From contig NZ_AP022615.1 in the NCBI RefSeq assembly GCF_010730745.1, positions 2,604,001 through 2,668,000 of the forward strand: a stretch of 64,000 nucleotides of DNA, read 5' to 3'. The stretch comes from Mycobacterium heidelbergense. Its GTDB lineage: Bacteria > Actinomycetota > Actinomycetes > Mycobacteriales > Mycobacteriaceae. Positions 8,942 to 17,867 of this stretch are shown here, one piece after another (the stretch's first letter is position 1; every line of letters begins with the position of its first letter). The notes below the pieces were generated by a model that worked only from the letters and a program-made list of their open reading frames with translations, was not told the DNA's origin and made no database searches. The position numbers and the translations under genes are program-made.

Positions 8942-9699
8942 CAGCAGAACGCCCTGATATCGGTGCCGGCCGCCTGGAGCCGGTCGCGCACCGCGGTCGC
9001 GATCTGTACCGCGCCCGGCGAATCACCGTGCACGCAAACCGATTCCACGCTGACCGCGACCGGGGTGCCGTCGATCGCGGTGACCCGTCCCGAGGTCACC
9101 ATGTTGACCACGCGGTCGGCGATCGCCGCCGGATCGTTTAGCACCGCGCCCGGTTCGCGACGGGACGCCAGCCGGCCGTCGGGCCGGTAGGCGCGGTCGG
9201 CGAACGCCTCGGCCACCGTGCGCAACCCGACGCGGCCGGCCTCGTCGAAGAACGCCGAACCGGCGATGCCCAACACCGGCAGCGTGGGGTCGGCCAGGCG
9301 CACCGCCTCGGCCACCGCGGCGGCCTGCTCGCGGTCGCCGACGATCGTGTTGTACAGCGCGCCATGGGGTTTGACGTAGCGCACCGAAGAGCCGGCGGCC
9401 GCCGCGATGCCCTGCAACGCGCCGATCTGATACACGACGTCGGCGACAAGATCTTCGGCGGCGACGTCGATGAAGCGCCGGCCGAAACCGGCCAGGTCGC
9501 GATAGCTGACCTGCGCTCCGATCCGTACGCCGCGGTCGGCGGCCGACCGGCACACCCGCAACAGCCCGGCGGGGTCTCCGGCATGGAAACCGCACGCCAC
9601 GTTGGCGCTGGTGACGATCCCGAGCATGGCGTCGTCGTCCCCGAGGCGCCAGACGCCGAAGCCCTCGCCCAGGTCGGCGTTGAGGTCGATCCCTGCCAC
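8941..9699 (-). CDS. pxpA: 5-oxoprolinase subunit A / LamB-YcsF family protein
   Basis: The 252-residue protein has the LamB/YcsF family signature DLNADLGEGFGVW at its N terminus, VTSANVACGFHAGDP near residue 30, and KPHGALYN in the middle. PxpA works with PxpB and PxpC to open 5-oxoproline to glutamate. No pxpB or pxpC lies in this window, so the partner subunits must be elsewhere or the role is different. The start is a GTG at 9699, 37 bases from a LacI-type operator. The gene replaces the lppH position of M. tuberculosis. It is translationally coupled to the hydrolase downstream. Confidence 0.85.
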   Translation of the reverse strand: MAGIDLNADLGEGFGVWRLGDDDAMLGIVTSANVACGFHAGDPAGLLRVCRSAADRGVRIGAQVSYRDLAGFGRRFIDVAAEDLVADVVYQIGALQGIAAAAGSSVRYVKPHGALYNTIVGDREQAAAVAEAVRLADPTLPVLGIAGSAFFDEAGRVGLRTVAEAFADRAYRPDGRLASRREPGAVLNDPAAIADRVVNMVTSGRVTAIDGTPVAVSVESVCVHGDSPGAVQIATAVRDRLQAAGTDIRAFC

Positions 9700-9736
9700 C
9701 CGCCCAGCTTATTGCGGGCCCACCGCCCACGACACC

Positions 9737-9755
9737 AATGAAAACCGTTTCCATT
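9737..9755. promoter_or_regulatory. LacI-family operator between pxpA and the lacI-type gene
   Basis: The 19-base sequence AATGAAAACCGTTTCCATT is palindromic at all but one symmetric pair around its centre at 9746. It has the CG-centred AAACNGTTT-like core typical of LacI/GalR-family operators. It lies 37 bases from the pxpA start and 60 bases from the regulator start. It can therefore serve both divergent units. Confidence 0.75.
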
Positions 9756-9815
9756 AGAAGGTGTCGGGCCAAGCCGCGTGTGGTCGACCGCCGGGCCGCT
9801 GTAGCCTCACCGAAC

Positions 9816-10895
9816 GTGAGTCCCACACCGCGCCGGCGTGCGACTCTGGCGTCGCTAGCCGACGAATTGAAGGTCTCGCGCACCACGATCTCGAATGCCT
9901 TCAACCGACCGGATCAGCTCTCCGCCGACCTGCGTGAGCGGGTGCTCGCGACGGCGAAGCGGCTGGGTTATCCGGGGCCCGACCCGCTGGCGCGATCGTT
10001 GCGGACCCGCAAAGCCGGTGCGGTCGGCTTGGTGATGGCCGAACCGCTGACCTACTTCTTCAGCGACCCCGCGGCGCGGGATTTCGTTGCGGGAGTGGCG
10101 CAATCGTGCGAGGAGCTGGGGCAGGGGCTACTGCTGGTCGCCGTCGGGCCCAGCCGCAGCCTCGAGGACGGAACGGCGGCCGTGCTCGGCGCCGGCGTGG
10201 ATGGATTCGTGGTGTATTCGGTCTGCGACGACGATCCCTACCTGCAGGTGGTGCTGCAGCGGCGGTTGCCGATCGTGGTGGTCGACCAGCCCAAAGGGCT
10301 CTCCGGGGTGTCCCGGGTCGGCATCGACGACCGGGCGGCGATGCGCGAGCTGGCCGACTACGTGCTCGGGCTGGGGCACCGCGAGATCGGGTTGCTGACC
10401 ATGCGGCTGGGCCGGGACCGCCGCCAAGGTCTGGTGGACGCCGACCGGTTGCGGTCGCCGGCCTTCGACGTGCAACGCGAGCGCGTCATCGGCGTGTGGG
10501 AGGCGATGACGGCCGCCGGCGTCGACCCGGATTCGCTGACGGTGGTGGAGAGCTACGAGCACCTGCCGGAATCGGGCGGCGCCGCAGCCAAGGCCGCGCT
10601 GGAGGCCAACCCGCGGATCACGGCGCTGATGTGCACCGCGGACATCTTGGCCCTGTCCGCCATGGATTACCTTCGCGCACATGGCATTTACGTGCCGGGT
10701 CAGATGAGCGTCACCGGATTTGACGGCGTGCCCGAGGCGATCAGCCGTGGGTTGACGACGGTCGCGCAGCCGAGCCTGCAGAAGGGCCGCCGGGCGGGCG
10801 AATTGCTGCTGAAGCCGCCGCGATCGGGCCTGCCGGTCGTCGAACTGCTGGACACCGAGCTGGTTCGCGGCCGCACCGCCGGCCCGCCGGCGTAG
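9816..10895 (+). CDS. LacI-family transcriptional regulator
   Basis: The 359-residue protein has the exact length of Rv3575c. An N-terminal LacI helix-turn-helix (ATLASLADELKVSRTTISNAF, with NRPDQLS and hinge RLGYPGPDPLARSLRTRKAG) is followed by a periplasmic-binding-protein-like effector domain (VGLVMAEPL, GVDGFVVYSV, VVVDQPKG, VTGFDGVPEA). The GTG at 9816 is chosen because it places the helix-turn-helix at the normal position. An in-frame upstream extension overlaps the operator and has no homology. The likely targets are itself and the divergent pxpA-hydrolase-transporter unit. The effector is unknown. Confidence 0.9.
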   Translation: MSPTPRRRATLASLADELKVSRTTISNAFNRPDQLSADLRERVLATAKRLGYPGPDPLARSLRTRKAGAVGLVMAEPLTYFFSDPAARDFVAGVAQSCEELGQGLLLVAVGPSRSLEDGTAAVLGAGVDGFVVYSVCDDDPYLQVVLQRRLPIVVVDQPKGLSGVSRVGIDDRAAMRELADYVLGLGHREIGLLTMRLGRDRRQGLVDADRLRSPAFDVQRERVIGVWEAMTAAGVDPDSLTVVESYEHLPESGGAAAKAALEANPRITALMCTADILALSAMDYLRAHGIYVPGQMSVTGFDGVPEAISRGLTTVAQPSLQKGRRAGELLLKPPRSGLPVVELLDTELVRGRTAGPPA

Positions 10896-10908
10896 GTCCG
10901 GCCGGACG

Positions 10909-11571
10909 CTAGGCGCTTTCCATGTCGCCGATCAACAACCGCATGGCCAGGTCCAGCCGCTTGCTGACGTCGGTCGCCGAGGCCCGCCGGGTCAGCCAGG
11001 CGAGCAGGTTCGACAGCCACACGTCGGAGATCACCCGGGCGATGTGGTACTGGTCCTCCGTCGGTTCGCCGTCGGCCATCGCGCGCGCGAACATGCTGTC
11101 GATGAGCTTCTCGACCTGGTCGACCTCACTGGCCGCCGAGGCGTCGGCGAAAACGTAGGCGCGCGCCATCGCCTCGGTCAGCAGCGGATTGCGCTGCATC
11201 GCGCGGTTGAGCTTGCCGACCATTAGGTTCAGGCGCTGGAACGGGGTGTCCCCGGCAACCGCCGGGCGGTCGGCCCTGGTGTCGATGCGGCTGAACTCGC
11301 GGCCCAGGGCCGAGACCAGCAGGTGCACCTTCGACGGGAAGTACCGGTACAGCGTCCCCACCGCCACGGCGGCCCGGTCGGCCACGGCGCGCATCTGGAC
11401 CGCTTCGTAGCCGCCCTTGGACGCGATGGCCAGTGTGGCGTCCAGGATCCGCTTGCGGCGTTCCCGTTGCGCCTCCGAGCCGAGTTCGGACTCAGTGAGT
11501 ACCGCCACGTTCATGACCTCGCGCGGCTGCGAGTCGGAAACGCCGGCCGGGTTCGGGTTCGCTGACGACAT
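10909..11571 (-). CDS. kstR: TetR-family repressor KstR of cholesterol catabolism
   Basis: KstR represses the early cholesterol genes and is released by a 3-oxo-cholestenoyl-CoA type ligand. The protein of 220 residues has the TetR helix-turn-helix near residues 45-75 (MRAVADRAAVAVGTLYRYFPSKVHLL). It also has the long ligand domain with VFADASAASEVDQVEKLIDSMFARAM, practically identical to Rv3574. The start at ATG 11571 is tentative. An ATG at 11514, with GAGG upstream, gives the roughly 200-residue form starting MNVAVLTESELGSEAQRERR, which equals the short M. tuberculosis protein. A KstR box sits in the divergent region shared with fadE34, implying autoregulation. Confidence 0.95.
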   Translation of the reverse strand: MSSANPNPAGVSDSQPREVMNVAVLTESELGSEAQRERRKRILDATLAIASKGGYEAVQMRAVADRAAVAVGTLYRYFPSKVHLLVSALGREFSRIDTRADRPAVAGDTPFQRLNLMVGKLNRAMQRNPLLTEAMARAYVFADASAASEVDQVEKLIDSMFARAMADGEPTEDQYHIARVISDVWLSNLLAWLTRRASATDVSKRLDLAMRLLIGDMESA

Positions 11572-11712
11572 GTGAGGAGGTGCTCCTTTTTCAGGTGGTT
11601 TGTTCGCAAACGATACGCATGATGCGCGTAAATTTCCCACCTCCCCGCGGCAATGACGACCACGTGTACTGCTGTAATGACGTTCGACTTGACGTTCGAT
11701 CGCTGGCACTAT

Positions 11713-11726
11713 TAGAACACGTTCTA
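11713..11726. promoter_or_regulatory. KstR box (kstR / fadE34)
   Basis: TAGAACACGTTCTA matches the KstR motif (AAC-NN-GTT core) and extends as a symmetric ATTAGAAC..GTTCTAAT palindrome. It lies between divergent kstR and fadE34 and should control both. Confidence 0.9.
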
Positions 11727-11821
11727 ATCCATTTGTAAGGCGGATGTGTAGCAACTCGAGGTGGGGCCCCGCCGGCGGGGGACTCGGACATTCAGAATCA
11801 GGGACGCGGAGGGCACAAAGG

Positions 11822-13963
11822 GTGGTAGCGACCGTCACCGACGAACAGTTCGCGGCGCGTGCGCTGGTGCGCGACTGGGCCCGCAATCCGACGTCGGGGC
11901 CGGGCGGGACCGCGGCGATCCGCGAGGTCGAGCAGGGTAAGGCCGACGCCTGGCGGCCGGTGTTCGCGGGCCTGGCCGACCTGGGGCTGTTCGGGGTGGC
12001 GATTCCGGAGGAGCGCGGCGGGGCGGGCGGCAGCATCGAGGATCTGTGCGCGATGGTCGAGGAGGCGGCCAAGGCGCTGGTGGCCGGGCCGGTCGCGACC
12101 ACCGCGCTGGCCAGCGTCGTCCTCTCCGAGGGCGGCTCCTCTCCCGAAGTGCTGGCCGCGCTGGCCTCCGGGGAACGCTTCGCCGGGGTGGCGCTCGAGG
12201 ACCCGGAAGGCTCCGTGCGGTTCGACGGCGAGACCTCGCGGGCGTCGGGCACCCTGCCGTGGGTGCTGGGCGCGGCGGAGGGCGGCGTCCTGATCCTGCC
12301 CGCCGGCGGAAAGACGCTGCTGGTCGACGCGGACGGCGACGGCGTGCGGATCGAGCCGCTGGAGGCCACCGACTTTTCCCGGCCGCTGGCCCGGATAGTG
12401 CTGACGTCGGCGCCCGCAACGGTGCTCGCGGTCCCACGGCAGCGCGTCGAGGAACTGACCGCGACCGTGCTGGCGGCCGAGGCGGCCGGCTTGGCCCGGT
12501 GGTCGCTGGACACCGCGGTGGCCTACGCCAAGGTGCGCGAGCAGTTCGGCAAGCCGATCGGCAGCTTCCAGGCCATCAAGCACCTGTGCGCCGAGATGCT
12601 GTGCCGCGCCGAGCAGGCCGAGGTGGCCGCCGCCGACGCCGCCCGCGCGGCGGACTGCGACCCGGACCAGTTCTCGATCGCGGCGGCCCTGGCCGCGAGC
12701 GTCGGCATCGCCGCCGCGAAGGCCAACGTCAGGGACTGCATCCAGGTGCTCGGCGGCATCGGCTGCACCTGGGAGCACGACGCGCACCTGTACCTGCGGC
12801 GGGCGCACGGCATCGGCCGGTTCCTCGGGGGTGCCGAGCGCTGGCTGCGCCGCATCACGGCGCTGACCCAGGACGGCGTCCGGCGCCGGCTGGGCATCGA
12901 CCTCACCGAGGTGGAGGGCCTGCGACCCGAAATCGCCGTGGCCGTCGCCGAGGTCGCCGCGCTGCCCAAGGAAAAGCGCCAGGTGGCCCTGGCCGAGGCG
13001 GGACTGCTGGCGCCGCACTGGCCGGCGCCGTACGGGCGCGCCGCGTCACCGGCCGAGCAGCTGCTGATCGATCAGGAGATGTCGGCGGCCGGCGTGGTGC
13101 GCCCGGACCTGGTGATCGGCTGGTGGGCGGCGCCGACCATCCTCGAGCACGGCACGCCCGAACAGGTCGAGCGCTTTGTGCCGGCCACCCTGCGCGGCGA
13201 ATTCCTGTGGTGCCAACTGTTTTCCGAACCGGGAGCCGGCTCGGACCTGGCGTCGCTGCGGACCAAGGCCGTGCGGGGTGACGGTGGCTGGCTGCTCACC
13301 GGGCAGAAGGTGTGGACGTCGGCGGCGCACAAGGCGCGGTGGGGTGTGTGCCTGGCCCGCACCGACCCGGACGCCCCGAAGCACAAGGGCATCACCTACT
13401 TCCTGCTGGACATGCAATCGCCCGGCATCGAAATCCGGCCGCTGCGCGAGATCACCGGCGACTCGCTGTTCAACGAGGTCTTCCTGGACAACGTGTTCGT
13501 CCCCGACGAGATGGTGGTCGGCACGGTGAACGACGGCTGGCGGCTGGCCCGCACCACGCTGGCCAACGAGCGCGTGGCGATGGCCACCGGCACCGCGCTG
13601 GGCAACCCGATGGAAGAGCTGCTCAGGTTGCTGGGGGAGATCGATCTCGACGTCGCCCAGCAGGACCGGCTCGGGCGGCTGATCGTCACCGCCCAGACCG
13701 GCGCGCTGCTGGACCAGCGCATCGCCCAGCTCGCGGTGGGCGGCCAGGACCCCGGGGCGCAGTCCAGCGTGCGCAAGCTCATCGGCGTCCGCTACCGGCA
13801 GGCGCTGGCCGAATACATGATGGACGTCTCCGAGGGCGGCGGCCTCGTCGCCAATCACGCGGTATTCGACTTTCTCAACACCCGCTGCCTCACGATCGCC
13901 GGCGGCACCGAGCAGATCCTGCTCACGGTCGCCGCCGAACGGCTGCTGGGCCTGCCGCGCTAG
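11822..13963 (+). CDS. fadE34: Fused acyl-CoA dehydrogenase FadE34
   Basis: The 713-residue flavoprotein consists of two acyl-CoA dehydrogenase units in one chain (roughly 1-360 and 380-713). It dehydrogenates steroid side-chain CoA thioesters in a beta-oxidation cycle. Visible motifs are YAKVREQFGKPIGSFQAIKH in the first half. The second half has LFSEPGAGSDLASLRTKA, TGQKVWTSAAHKA and the C-terminal AGGTEQILLTVAAERLLGLPR. The GTG at 11822, preceded by GGAGGG, matches the M. tuberculosis start MVATVTDEQ. A KstR box lies about 100 bases upstream. Its 3' end is only 8 bases from the convergent Rv3572-like gene. Confidence 0.95.
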   Translation: MVATVTDEQFAARALVRDWARNPTSGPGGTAAIREVEQGKADAWRPVFAGLADLGLFGVAIPEERGGAGGSIEDLCAMVEEAAKALVAGPVATTALASVVLSEGGSSPEVLAALASGERFAGVALEDPEGSVRFDGETSRASGTLPWVLGAAEGGVLILPAGGKTLLVDADGDGVRIEPLEATDFSRPLARIVLTSAPATVLAVPRQRVEELTATVLAAEAAGLARWSLDTAVAYAKVREQFGKPIGSFQAIKHLCAEMLCRAEQAEVAAADAARAADCDPDQFSIAAALAASVGIAAAKANVRDCIQVLGGIGCTWEHDAHLYLRRAHGIGRFLGGAERWLRRITALTQDGVRRRLGIDLTEVEGLRPEIAVAVAEVAALPKEKRQVALAEAGLLAPHWPAPYGRAASPAEQLLIDQEMSAAGVVRPDLVIGWWAAPTILEHGTPEQVERFVPATLRGEFLWCQLFSEPGAGSDLASLRTKAVRGDGGWLLTGQKVWTSAAHKARWGVCLARTDPDAPKHKGITYFLLDMQSPGIEIRPLREITGDSLFNEVFLDNVFVPDEMVVGTVNDGWRLARTTLANERVAMATGTALGNPMEELLRLLGEIDLDVAQQDRLGRLIVTAQTGALLDQRIAQLAVGGQDPGAQSSVRKLIGVRYRQALAEYMMDVSEGGGLVANHAVFDFLNTRCLTIAGGTEQILLTVAAERLLGLPR

Positions 13964-13971
13964 GAGAACTC

Positions 13972-14514
13972 TCAGGAGAAGGTGGTCTGTGCGCAGGTGC
14001 TCGGTGAGGTGGTGTTGATCCCGCCGTAGACCACCTGGATGTGGGTGCACACGATGACGTTGACGTCGGTCTTGGGCTGGCCCGTCGACCAGTCGGTGGA
14101 ATCGATGCGCCCGGTCGTCTGGTACTTGTCCGGCGGTCCCTCACCGAAGTACACGGTGGTGATCTCGTCACTGCCCATGGCCTTGTTCACCCGCTCGAAC
14201 TGCCCGGCCGCGTGCGCATCGAGGTAGGCCATCCGATTCGACGAGCGGACCTCGGTGGTCTGGCGCGCCCACAACCCCGCCGGGAAGCCGGTCACCCCAT
14301 CGGGCGTACGCACATCGGCCCCGGCGATGAAGTCACAGTGCCCATCGGCTTTAAAACAATTGAGGAAGGCATGCGTCTCCAACTGATTGGGGCCATCCAA
14401 CGGAAACAAGGTGGTGGCGGTGTTGCTCGCCGCCACACACACCGGGGCGGACTGAAACGCCAACGCGCCCCCGACGATCGCAAACCCCGCTACCAGCCGC
14501 CTCATCCCGCTCAC
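13972..14514 (-). CDS. Secreted conserved mycobacterial protein (Rv3572-like)
   Basis: The product of 180 residues begins with a signal peptide (MRRLVAGFAIVGGALAFQSAPVCVA) and should be exported. The mature part has four or more cysteines (LNCFKADGHC, IVCTHIQ, STCAQTTFS) likely to form disulphides. No enzymatic motif is recognised. Its position between fadE34 and kshB is that of Rv3572. GTG 14514 has a purine-rich leader (AAAGGGATAGG); ATG 14505, three codons later, is an alternative. Function is unknown. Co-orientation with kshB upstream suggests co-transcription and so control by KstR. Confidence 0.75.
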   Translation of the reverse strand: MSGMRRLVAGFAIVGGALAFQSAPVCVAASNTATTLFPLDGPNQLETHAFLNCFKADGHCDFIAGADVRTPDGVTGFPAGLWARQTTEVRSSNRMAYLDAHAAGQFERVNKAMGSDEITTVYFGEGPPDKYQTTGRIDSTDWSTGQPKTDVNVIVCTHIQVVYGGINTTSPSTCAQTTFS

Positions 14515-14565
14515 CCTATCCCTTTAGCCAGGTCCCGCCGCCAAAAGCAGACCTTAACTCCGCGA

Positions 14566-15648
14566 CTACTCGTCGTAGGTGACTTCCACCGAATCAGATT
14601 CCGGGCGAGATTGACAGGCCAAAATCAGGCCTTCGTCGAGATCCTGCTGCTCCAGGACGTCGTTGACCTCCATGTTCACCTTGCCGCTGCGCAGGGTGCA
14701 GGCACACGCGCCGCAGTGACCCTCGCGGCAGGAGAACGGGGCGTCGAGCCCCTTGGCGAGCAGGACGTCGAGCAGCTTGGCGTTGCGTGGCCACGACACC
14801 GTGTGGGTTTCGCCGTCCAGCTGCACCACGGCGGTGGCCGGCGGCTCGTCGCCCTCGGCGGCATCCTCGAGCTTCACCGCCGCGAACGGATCGGAAGCCA
14901 GCGACTTGAACACCTCGATATGTATTTGCGGCGCGGGCACTTTCAGCGTTTCCAGCGCCTCGCGGGCCGCGTCCATGAACGGGCCGGGCCCACAGATGTA
15001 CACGGGCCGGCCGGCGTAGGGGGCCGCCAGCTTCGCCAGCGCGGTGGCGCTGGGCAGTCCCTGCAGCGATTCCAGCCAGTGCACCACCGTGAGCCGGTCG
15101 GGATACTTGGCGGCCAGCTCGCGCAACGCGTCGGAGAAAATCACCGAGCGGTCGTCGCGGTTGGCGTAGAGCAGCGTCACCTGCCCGCCGCCCTCGGCGA
15201 GCGCCGACTTGCAGATCGACATGATCGGGGTGACGCCGCTGCCGGCCGCCATCAGCAGGAAGTCGTCGTCGAGCGTCTTGGGCACGAAGTTGCCCGACGG
15301 CGCCAGCACGTGGATGCGCATGCCTGCCTGCGCGTGGTCGCACAGCCAGTTGGACGCGTATCCGTCCGCGGTCCGCTTCACCGTGACGGTGAGCGCGTCG
15401 CCGGTGAACGGCGAGCTGCACAGCGAATAGCAGCGGGCCACCGAGCCGGTGCGCTCGCTGGGGACGCGCAGCGTCAGGAACTGGCCGGGCGCGTAGCTCA
15501 GCCGCCCCGGCGGGATGTCCGGATCGCCGGGCGCGTCGGGCACCGCGAAGACCAGCGATCGCGCCTCGTCGGTTTCGTCGACGACCTCGGCGATCTGCAG
15601 TTCAAGGACGTGGTCGCCGAGTGGCTCGTCGGGAATTGCCTCGGTCAA
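14566..15648 (-). CDS. kshB: 3-ketosteroid-9-alpha-hydroxylase reductase KshB
   Basis: KshB passes electrons from NAD(P)H through FAD and a plant-type 2Fe-2S cluster to the oxygenase KshA, which hydroxylates C9 of androstadienedione and opens ring B. The 360-residue protein shows an FAD-binding module (YAPGQFLTLRVPSERTGSVARCYSL), an NAD module (LMAAGSGVTPIMSICKSAL, YICGPGPFM) and a C-terminal ferredoxin domain with CREGHCGACAC and LACQSRPES. The start is a TTG at 15648 with GGAGGA upstream, giving the known N terminus LTEAIPDEPLGDHVLELQI. Two KstR boxes lie between it and the divergent hsaA. Confidence 0.96.
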   Translation of the reverse strand: MTEAIPDEPLGDHVLELQIAEVVDETDEARSLVFAVPDAPGDPDIPPGRLSYAPGQFLTLRVPSERTGSVARCYSLCSSPFTGDALTVTVKRTADGYASNWLCDHAQAGMRIHVLAPSGNFVPKTLDDDFLLMAAGSGVTPIMSICKSALAEGGGQVTLLYANRDDRSVIFSDALRELAAKYPDRLTVVHWLESLQGLPSATALAKLAAPYAGRPVYICGPGPFMDAAREALETLKVPAPQIHIEVFKSLASDPFAAVKLEDAAEGDEPPATAVVQLDGETHTVSWPRNAKLLDVLLAKGLDAPFSCREGHCGACACTLRSGKVNMEVNDVLEQQDLDEGLILACQSRPESDSVEVTYDE

Positions 15649-15674
15649 GCCCGGTCCTCCCTTATCATCACAAC

Positions 15675-15688
15675 TAGAACATGTTACA
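15675..15688. promoter_or_regulatory. KstR box 1 (kshB / hsaA)
   Basis: TAGAACATGTTACA has the AAC-NN-GTT core and lies 27 bases upstream of the kshB start. This is the kshB-proximal site of a pair in the divergent region. Confidence 0.85.
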
Positions 15689-15742
15689 GAAAAGCGGATT
15701 CCTACCGCTACCAGCCGCAGGAATACCCTGCTCGACACGAAT

Positions 15743-15756
15743 CGGAACGTGTTCTA
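15743..15756. promoter_or_regulatory. KstR box 2 (kshB / hsaA)
   Basis: CGGAACGTGTTCTA has the AAC-NN-GTT core with a CTA right flank and lies 51 bases upstream of the hsaA start. It probably controls the hsaACDB operon. Confidence 0.85.
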
Positions 15757-15806
15757 GTCTCTGGTGTAAGTCCACTGTGTAAGTCTGGCCCAGGAGGCAA
15801 ACTTAA

Positions 15807-16991
15807 GTGACGTCCATTCAACAGCGTGATGCGCAGTCGGTTTTGGCTGGGATCGATGGTTTGCTTCCGCGGATTCGGGAGCGCGCTCAGGCGACGGAGG
15901 ATCTGCGCCGCCTGCCCGACGAGACCGTTCAGGATCTCGAGGACATCGGGTTCTTCACCCTTTTGCAGCCAGAGCAGTGGGGCGGGTTGCAGTGCGATCC
16001 CACGCTGTTCTACGAGGCGGCGCGGCGGCTGGCGAGTGCCTGCGGTTCCACCGGCTGGGTGAGCTCGATCATCGGCGTGCACAACTGGCACCTGGCGCTG
16101 TTCGACCAAAAGGCCCAGGACGAGGTCTGGGGCGACGACCCGAAGACGCGGATCTCGTCGTCGTACGCGCCGATGGGCGCGGGCGTCGTGACCGACGGTG
16201 GCTACCTGGTCAACGGCTCGTGGAACTGGTCGTCGGGATGCGACCACGCGACCTGGGCGTTCCTCGGCGGCCCGGTCATCAAGGACGGCCGCCCCGTCGA
16301 CTTCGGCAGCTTCCTGATCCCGCGCACCGAGTACCGCATCGACGACGTGTGGCACGTCGTCGGCCTGCGCGGCACCGGCAGCAACACGGTCGTCGTCAAG
16401 GACGTCTTCGTGCCCCGGCACCGGTTCCTGTCCTACAAGGAGATGAACGACCACACGGCGGCGGGTCTGCAGAACAACACCGCCCCGGTTTACAAGATGC
16501 CCTGGGGCACAATGCATCCCACCACCATTTCGGCGCCGATCGTCGGAATGGCCTACGGCGCCTACGACGCGCACGTCGAGCACCAGGGCAAGCGGGTGCG
16601 GGCGGCGTTCGCCGGGGAGAAGGCCAAGGACGACCCGTTCGCCAAGGTCCGCATCGCCGAAGCGGCCAGCGACATCGACGCCGCGTGGCGTCAGCTGATC
16701 GGCAACGTCGGCGACGAGTACGCCTTGTTGGCCGCGGGCAAGGAGATCCCGTTCGACCTGCGCGCCCGTGCGCGTCGTGACCAGGTGCGCGCCACCGGCC
16801 GGTCGATCGCCTCGATCGACCGGCTGTTCGAGGCGTCGGGTGCCACCGCGCTCGCCAATGACGCCCCCATTCAACGGTTTTGGCGGGACGCGCACGCCGG
16901 CCGGGTGCATGCCGCCAACGACCCCGAGCGCGCCTACGTGATCTTCGGGAACAACGAGTTCGGGTTGCCGCCTGGCGACACCATGGTCTAG
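15807..16991 (+). CDS. hsaA: 3-HSA hydroxylase, oxygenase component HsaA
   Basis: HsaA hydroxylates 3-HSA to the catechol 3,4-DHSA using reduced flavin supplied by HsaB. The 394-residue protein equals the Rv3570c length and has the acyl-CoA-dehydrogenase-like flavin monooxygenase fold. Motifs include GFFTLLQPEQWGGLQCDP, NGSWNWSSGCDHATW and WHVVGLRGTGSNTVVVKDVF, and the protein ends IFGNNEFGLPPGDTMV. The GTG start has AGGAGG 10 bases upstream. It opens the hsaACDB operon with only 3 bases before hsaD, and is under a KstR box. Confidence 0.96.
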   Translation: MTSIQQRDAQSVLAGIDGLLPRIRERAQATEDLRRLPDETVQDLEDIGFFTLLQPEQWGGLQCDPTLFYEAARRLASACGSTGWVSSIIGVHNWHLALFDQKAQDEVWGDDPKTRISSSYAPMGAGVVTDGGYLVNGSWNWSSGCDHATWAFLGGPVIKDGRPVDFGSFLIPRTEYRIDDVWHVVGLRGTGSNTVVVKDVFVPRHRFLSYKEMNDHTAAGLQNNTAPVYKMPWGTMHPTTISAPIVGMAYGAYDAHVEHQGKRVRAAFAGEKAKDDPFAKVRIAEAASDIDAAWRQLIGNVGDEYALLAAGKEIPFDLRARARRDQVRATGRSIASIDRLFEASGATALANDAPIQRFWRDAHAGRVHAANDPERAYVIFGNNEFGLPPGDTMV

Positions 16992-16994
16992 TTC

Positions 16995-17867
16995 ATGACC
17001 GCCACAGAGGAATTGACGTTCGAATCCACCTCGCGTTTCGTGGAGGTGGACGTGGACGGGCCGCTGAAGCTGCACTACCACGAGGCCGGGGTCGGCAACG
17101 AGCAGACGGTGGTGCTGCTGCACGGCGGCGGTCCCGGGGCGGCGAGCTGGACGAATTTCTCGCGCAACATCCCGGTGCTGGCTCGGCAGTTTCACGTGCT
17201 GGCCGTCGATCAGCCGGGGTACGGCCACTCCGACAAGCGTGCCGAGCACGGGCAGTTCAACCGCTACGCCGCCAGGGCGCTCAAGGGCCTCTTCGACGAG
17301 CTTGGTCTGAAACGCGTTCCGCTGGTGGGCAATTCGTTGGGCGGCGGCACCGCGGTCCGGTTCGCTCTGGACCATCCCGATCGAGCGGGGCGCCTGGTGT
17401 TGATGGGCCCCGGCGGGCTGAGCGTCAACCTGTTCGCGCCCGACCCGACCGAGGGTGTCAAGCGGCTGTCGACGTTCTCCATGTCGCCCACCCGCGAGAA
17501 CCTTGAGGCCTTCCTGCGGGTGATGGTCCACGACAAGAGCCTGATCACCCCGGAGCTGGTGGACCAGCGTTTCGCCCTGGCCAACACGCCGGAATCGCTG
17601 ACGGCGACCCGGGCGATGGGAATGTCGTTCGCCGGGGCCGACTTCGAGCTGGGCATGATGTGGCGCGAGGTGTACAAGCTGCGCCAACCGGTGCTGCTGA
17701 TCTGGGGACGTGAGGACCGGGTCAACCCGCTGGACGGCGCGCTGGTGGCGCTGAAGACCATTCCGCGTGCGCAGCTGCACGTTTTCGGGCAGTGTGGACA
17801 CTGGGCGCAGGTGGAGAAGTTCGACGAGTTCAACAAGCTGACGATCGATTTCCTGGGAGGTGCGTGA
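16995..17867 (+). CDS. hsaD: Meta-cleavage product hydrolase HsaD
   Basis: HsaD hydrolyses the C-C bond of 4,9-DSHA, releasing 2-hydroxyhexa-2,4-dienoate and the propionate-bearing CD-ring fragment. The 290-residue alpha/beta hydrolase has an oxyanion motif LLHGGGPGAASW and the catalytic triad Ser114 (GNSLGGGTA), Asp241 (WGREDRVNPLDG) and His269 (GQCGHWAQVEKFDEF), all at the same numbers as the M. tuberculosis enzyme. The ATG follows the hsaA stop by 3 bases. Its stop overlaps the hsaC start by one base. Confidence 0.97.
   Translation: MTATEELTFESTSRFVEVDVDGPLKLHYHEAGVGNEQTVVLLHGGGPGAASWTNFSRNIPVLARQFHVLAVDQPGYGHSDKRAEHGQFNRYAARALKGLFDELGLKRVPLVGNSLGGGTAVRFALDHPDRAGRLVLMGPGGLSVNLFAPDPTEGVKRLSTFSMSPTRENLEAFLRVMVHDKSLITPELVDQRFALANTPESLTATRAMGMSFAGADFELGMMWREVYKLRQPVLLIWGREDRVNPLDGALVALKTIPRAQLHVFGQCGHWAQVEKFDEFNKLTIDFLGGA

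Noticed and set aside
10909..12513. Long upstream extension of kstR over fadE34
   Set aside because: It would run through the KstR operator and into the antisense of fadE34; the extra 300 residues are Ser/Arg/Pro-rich.
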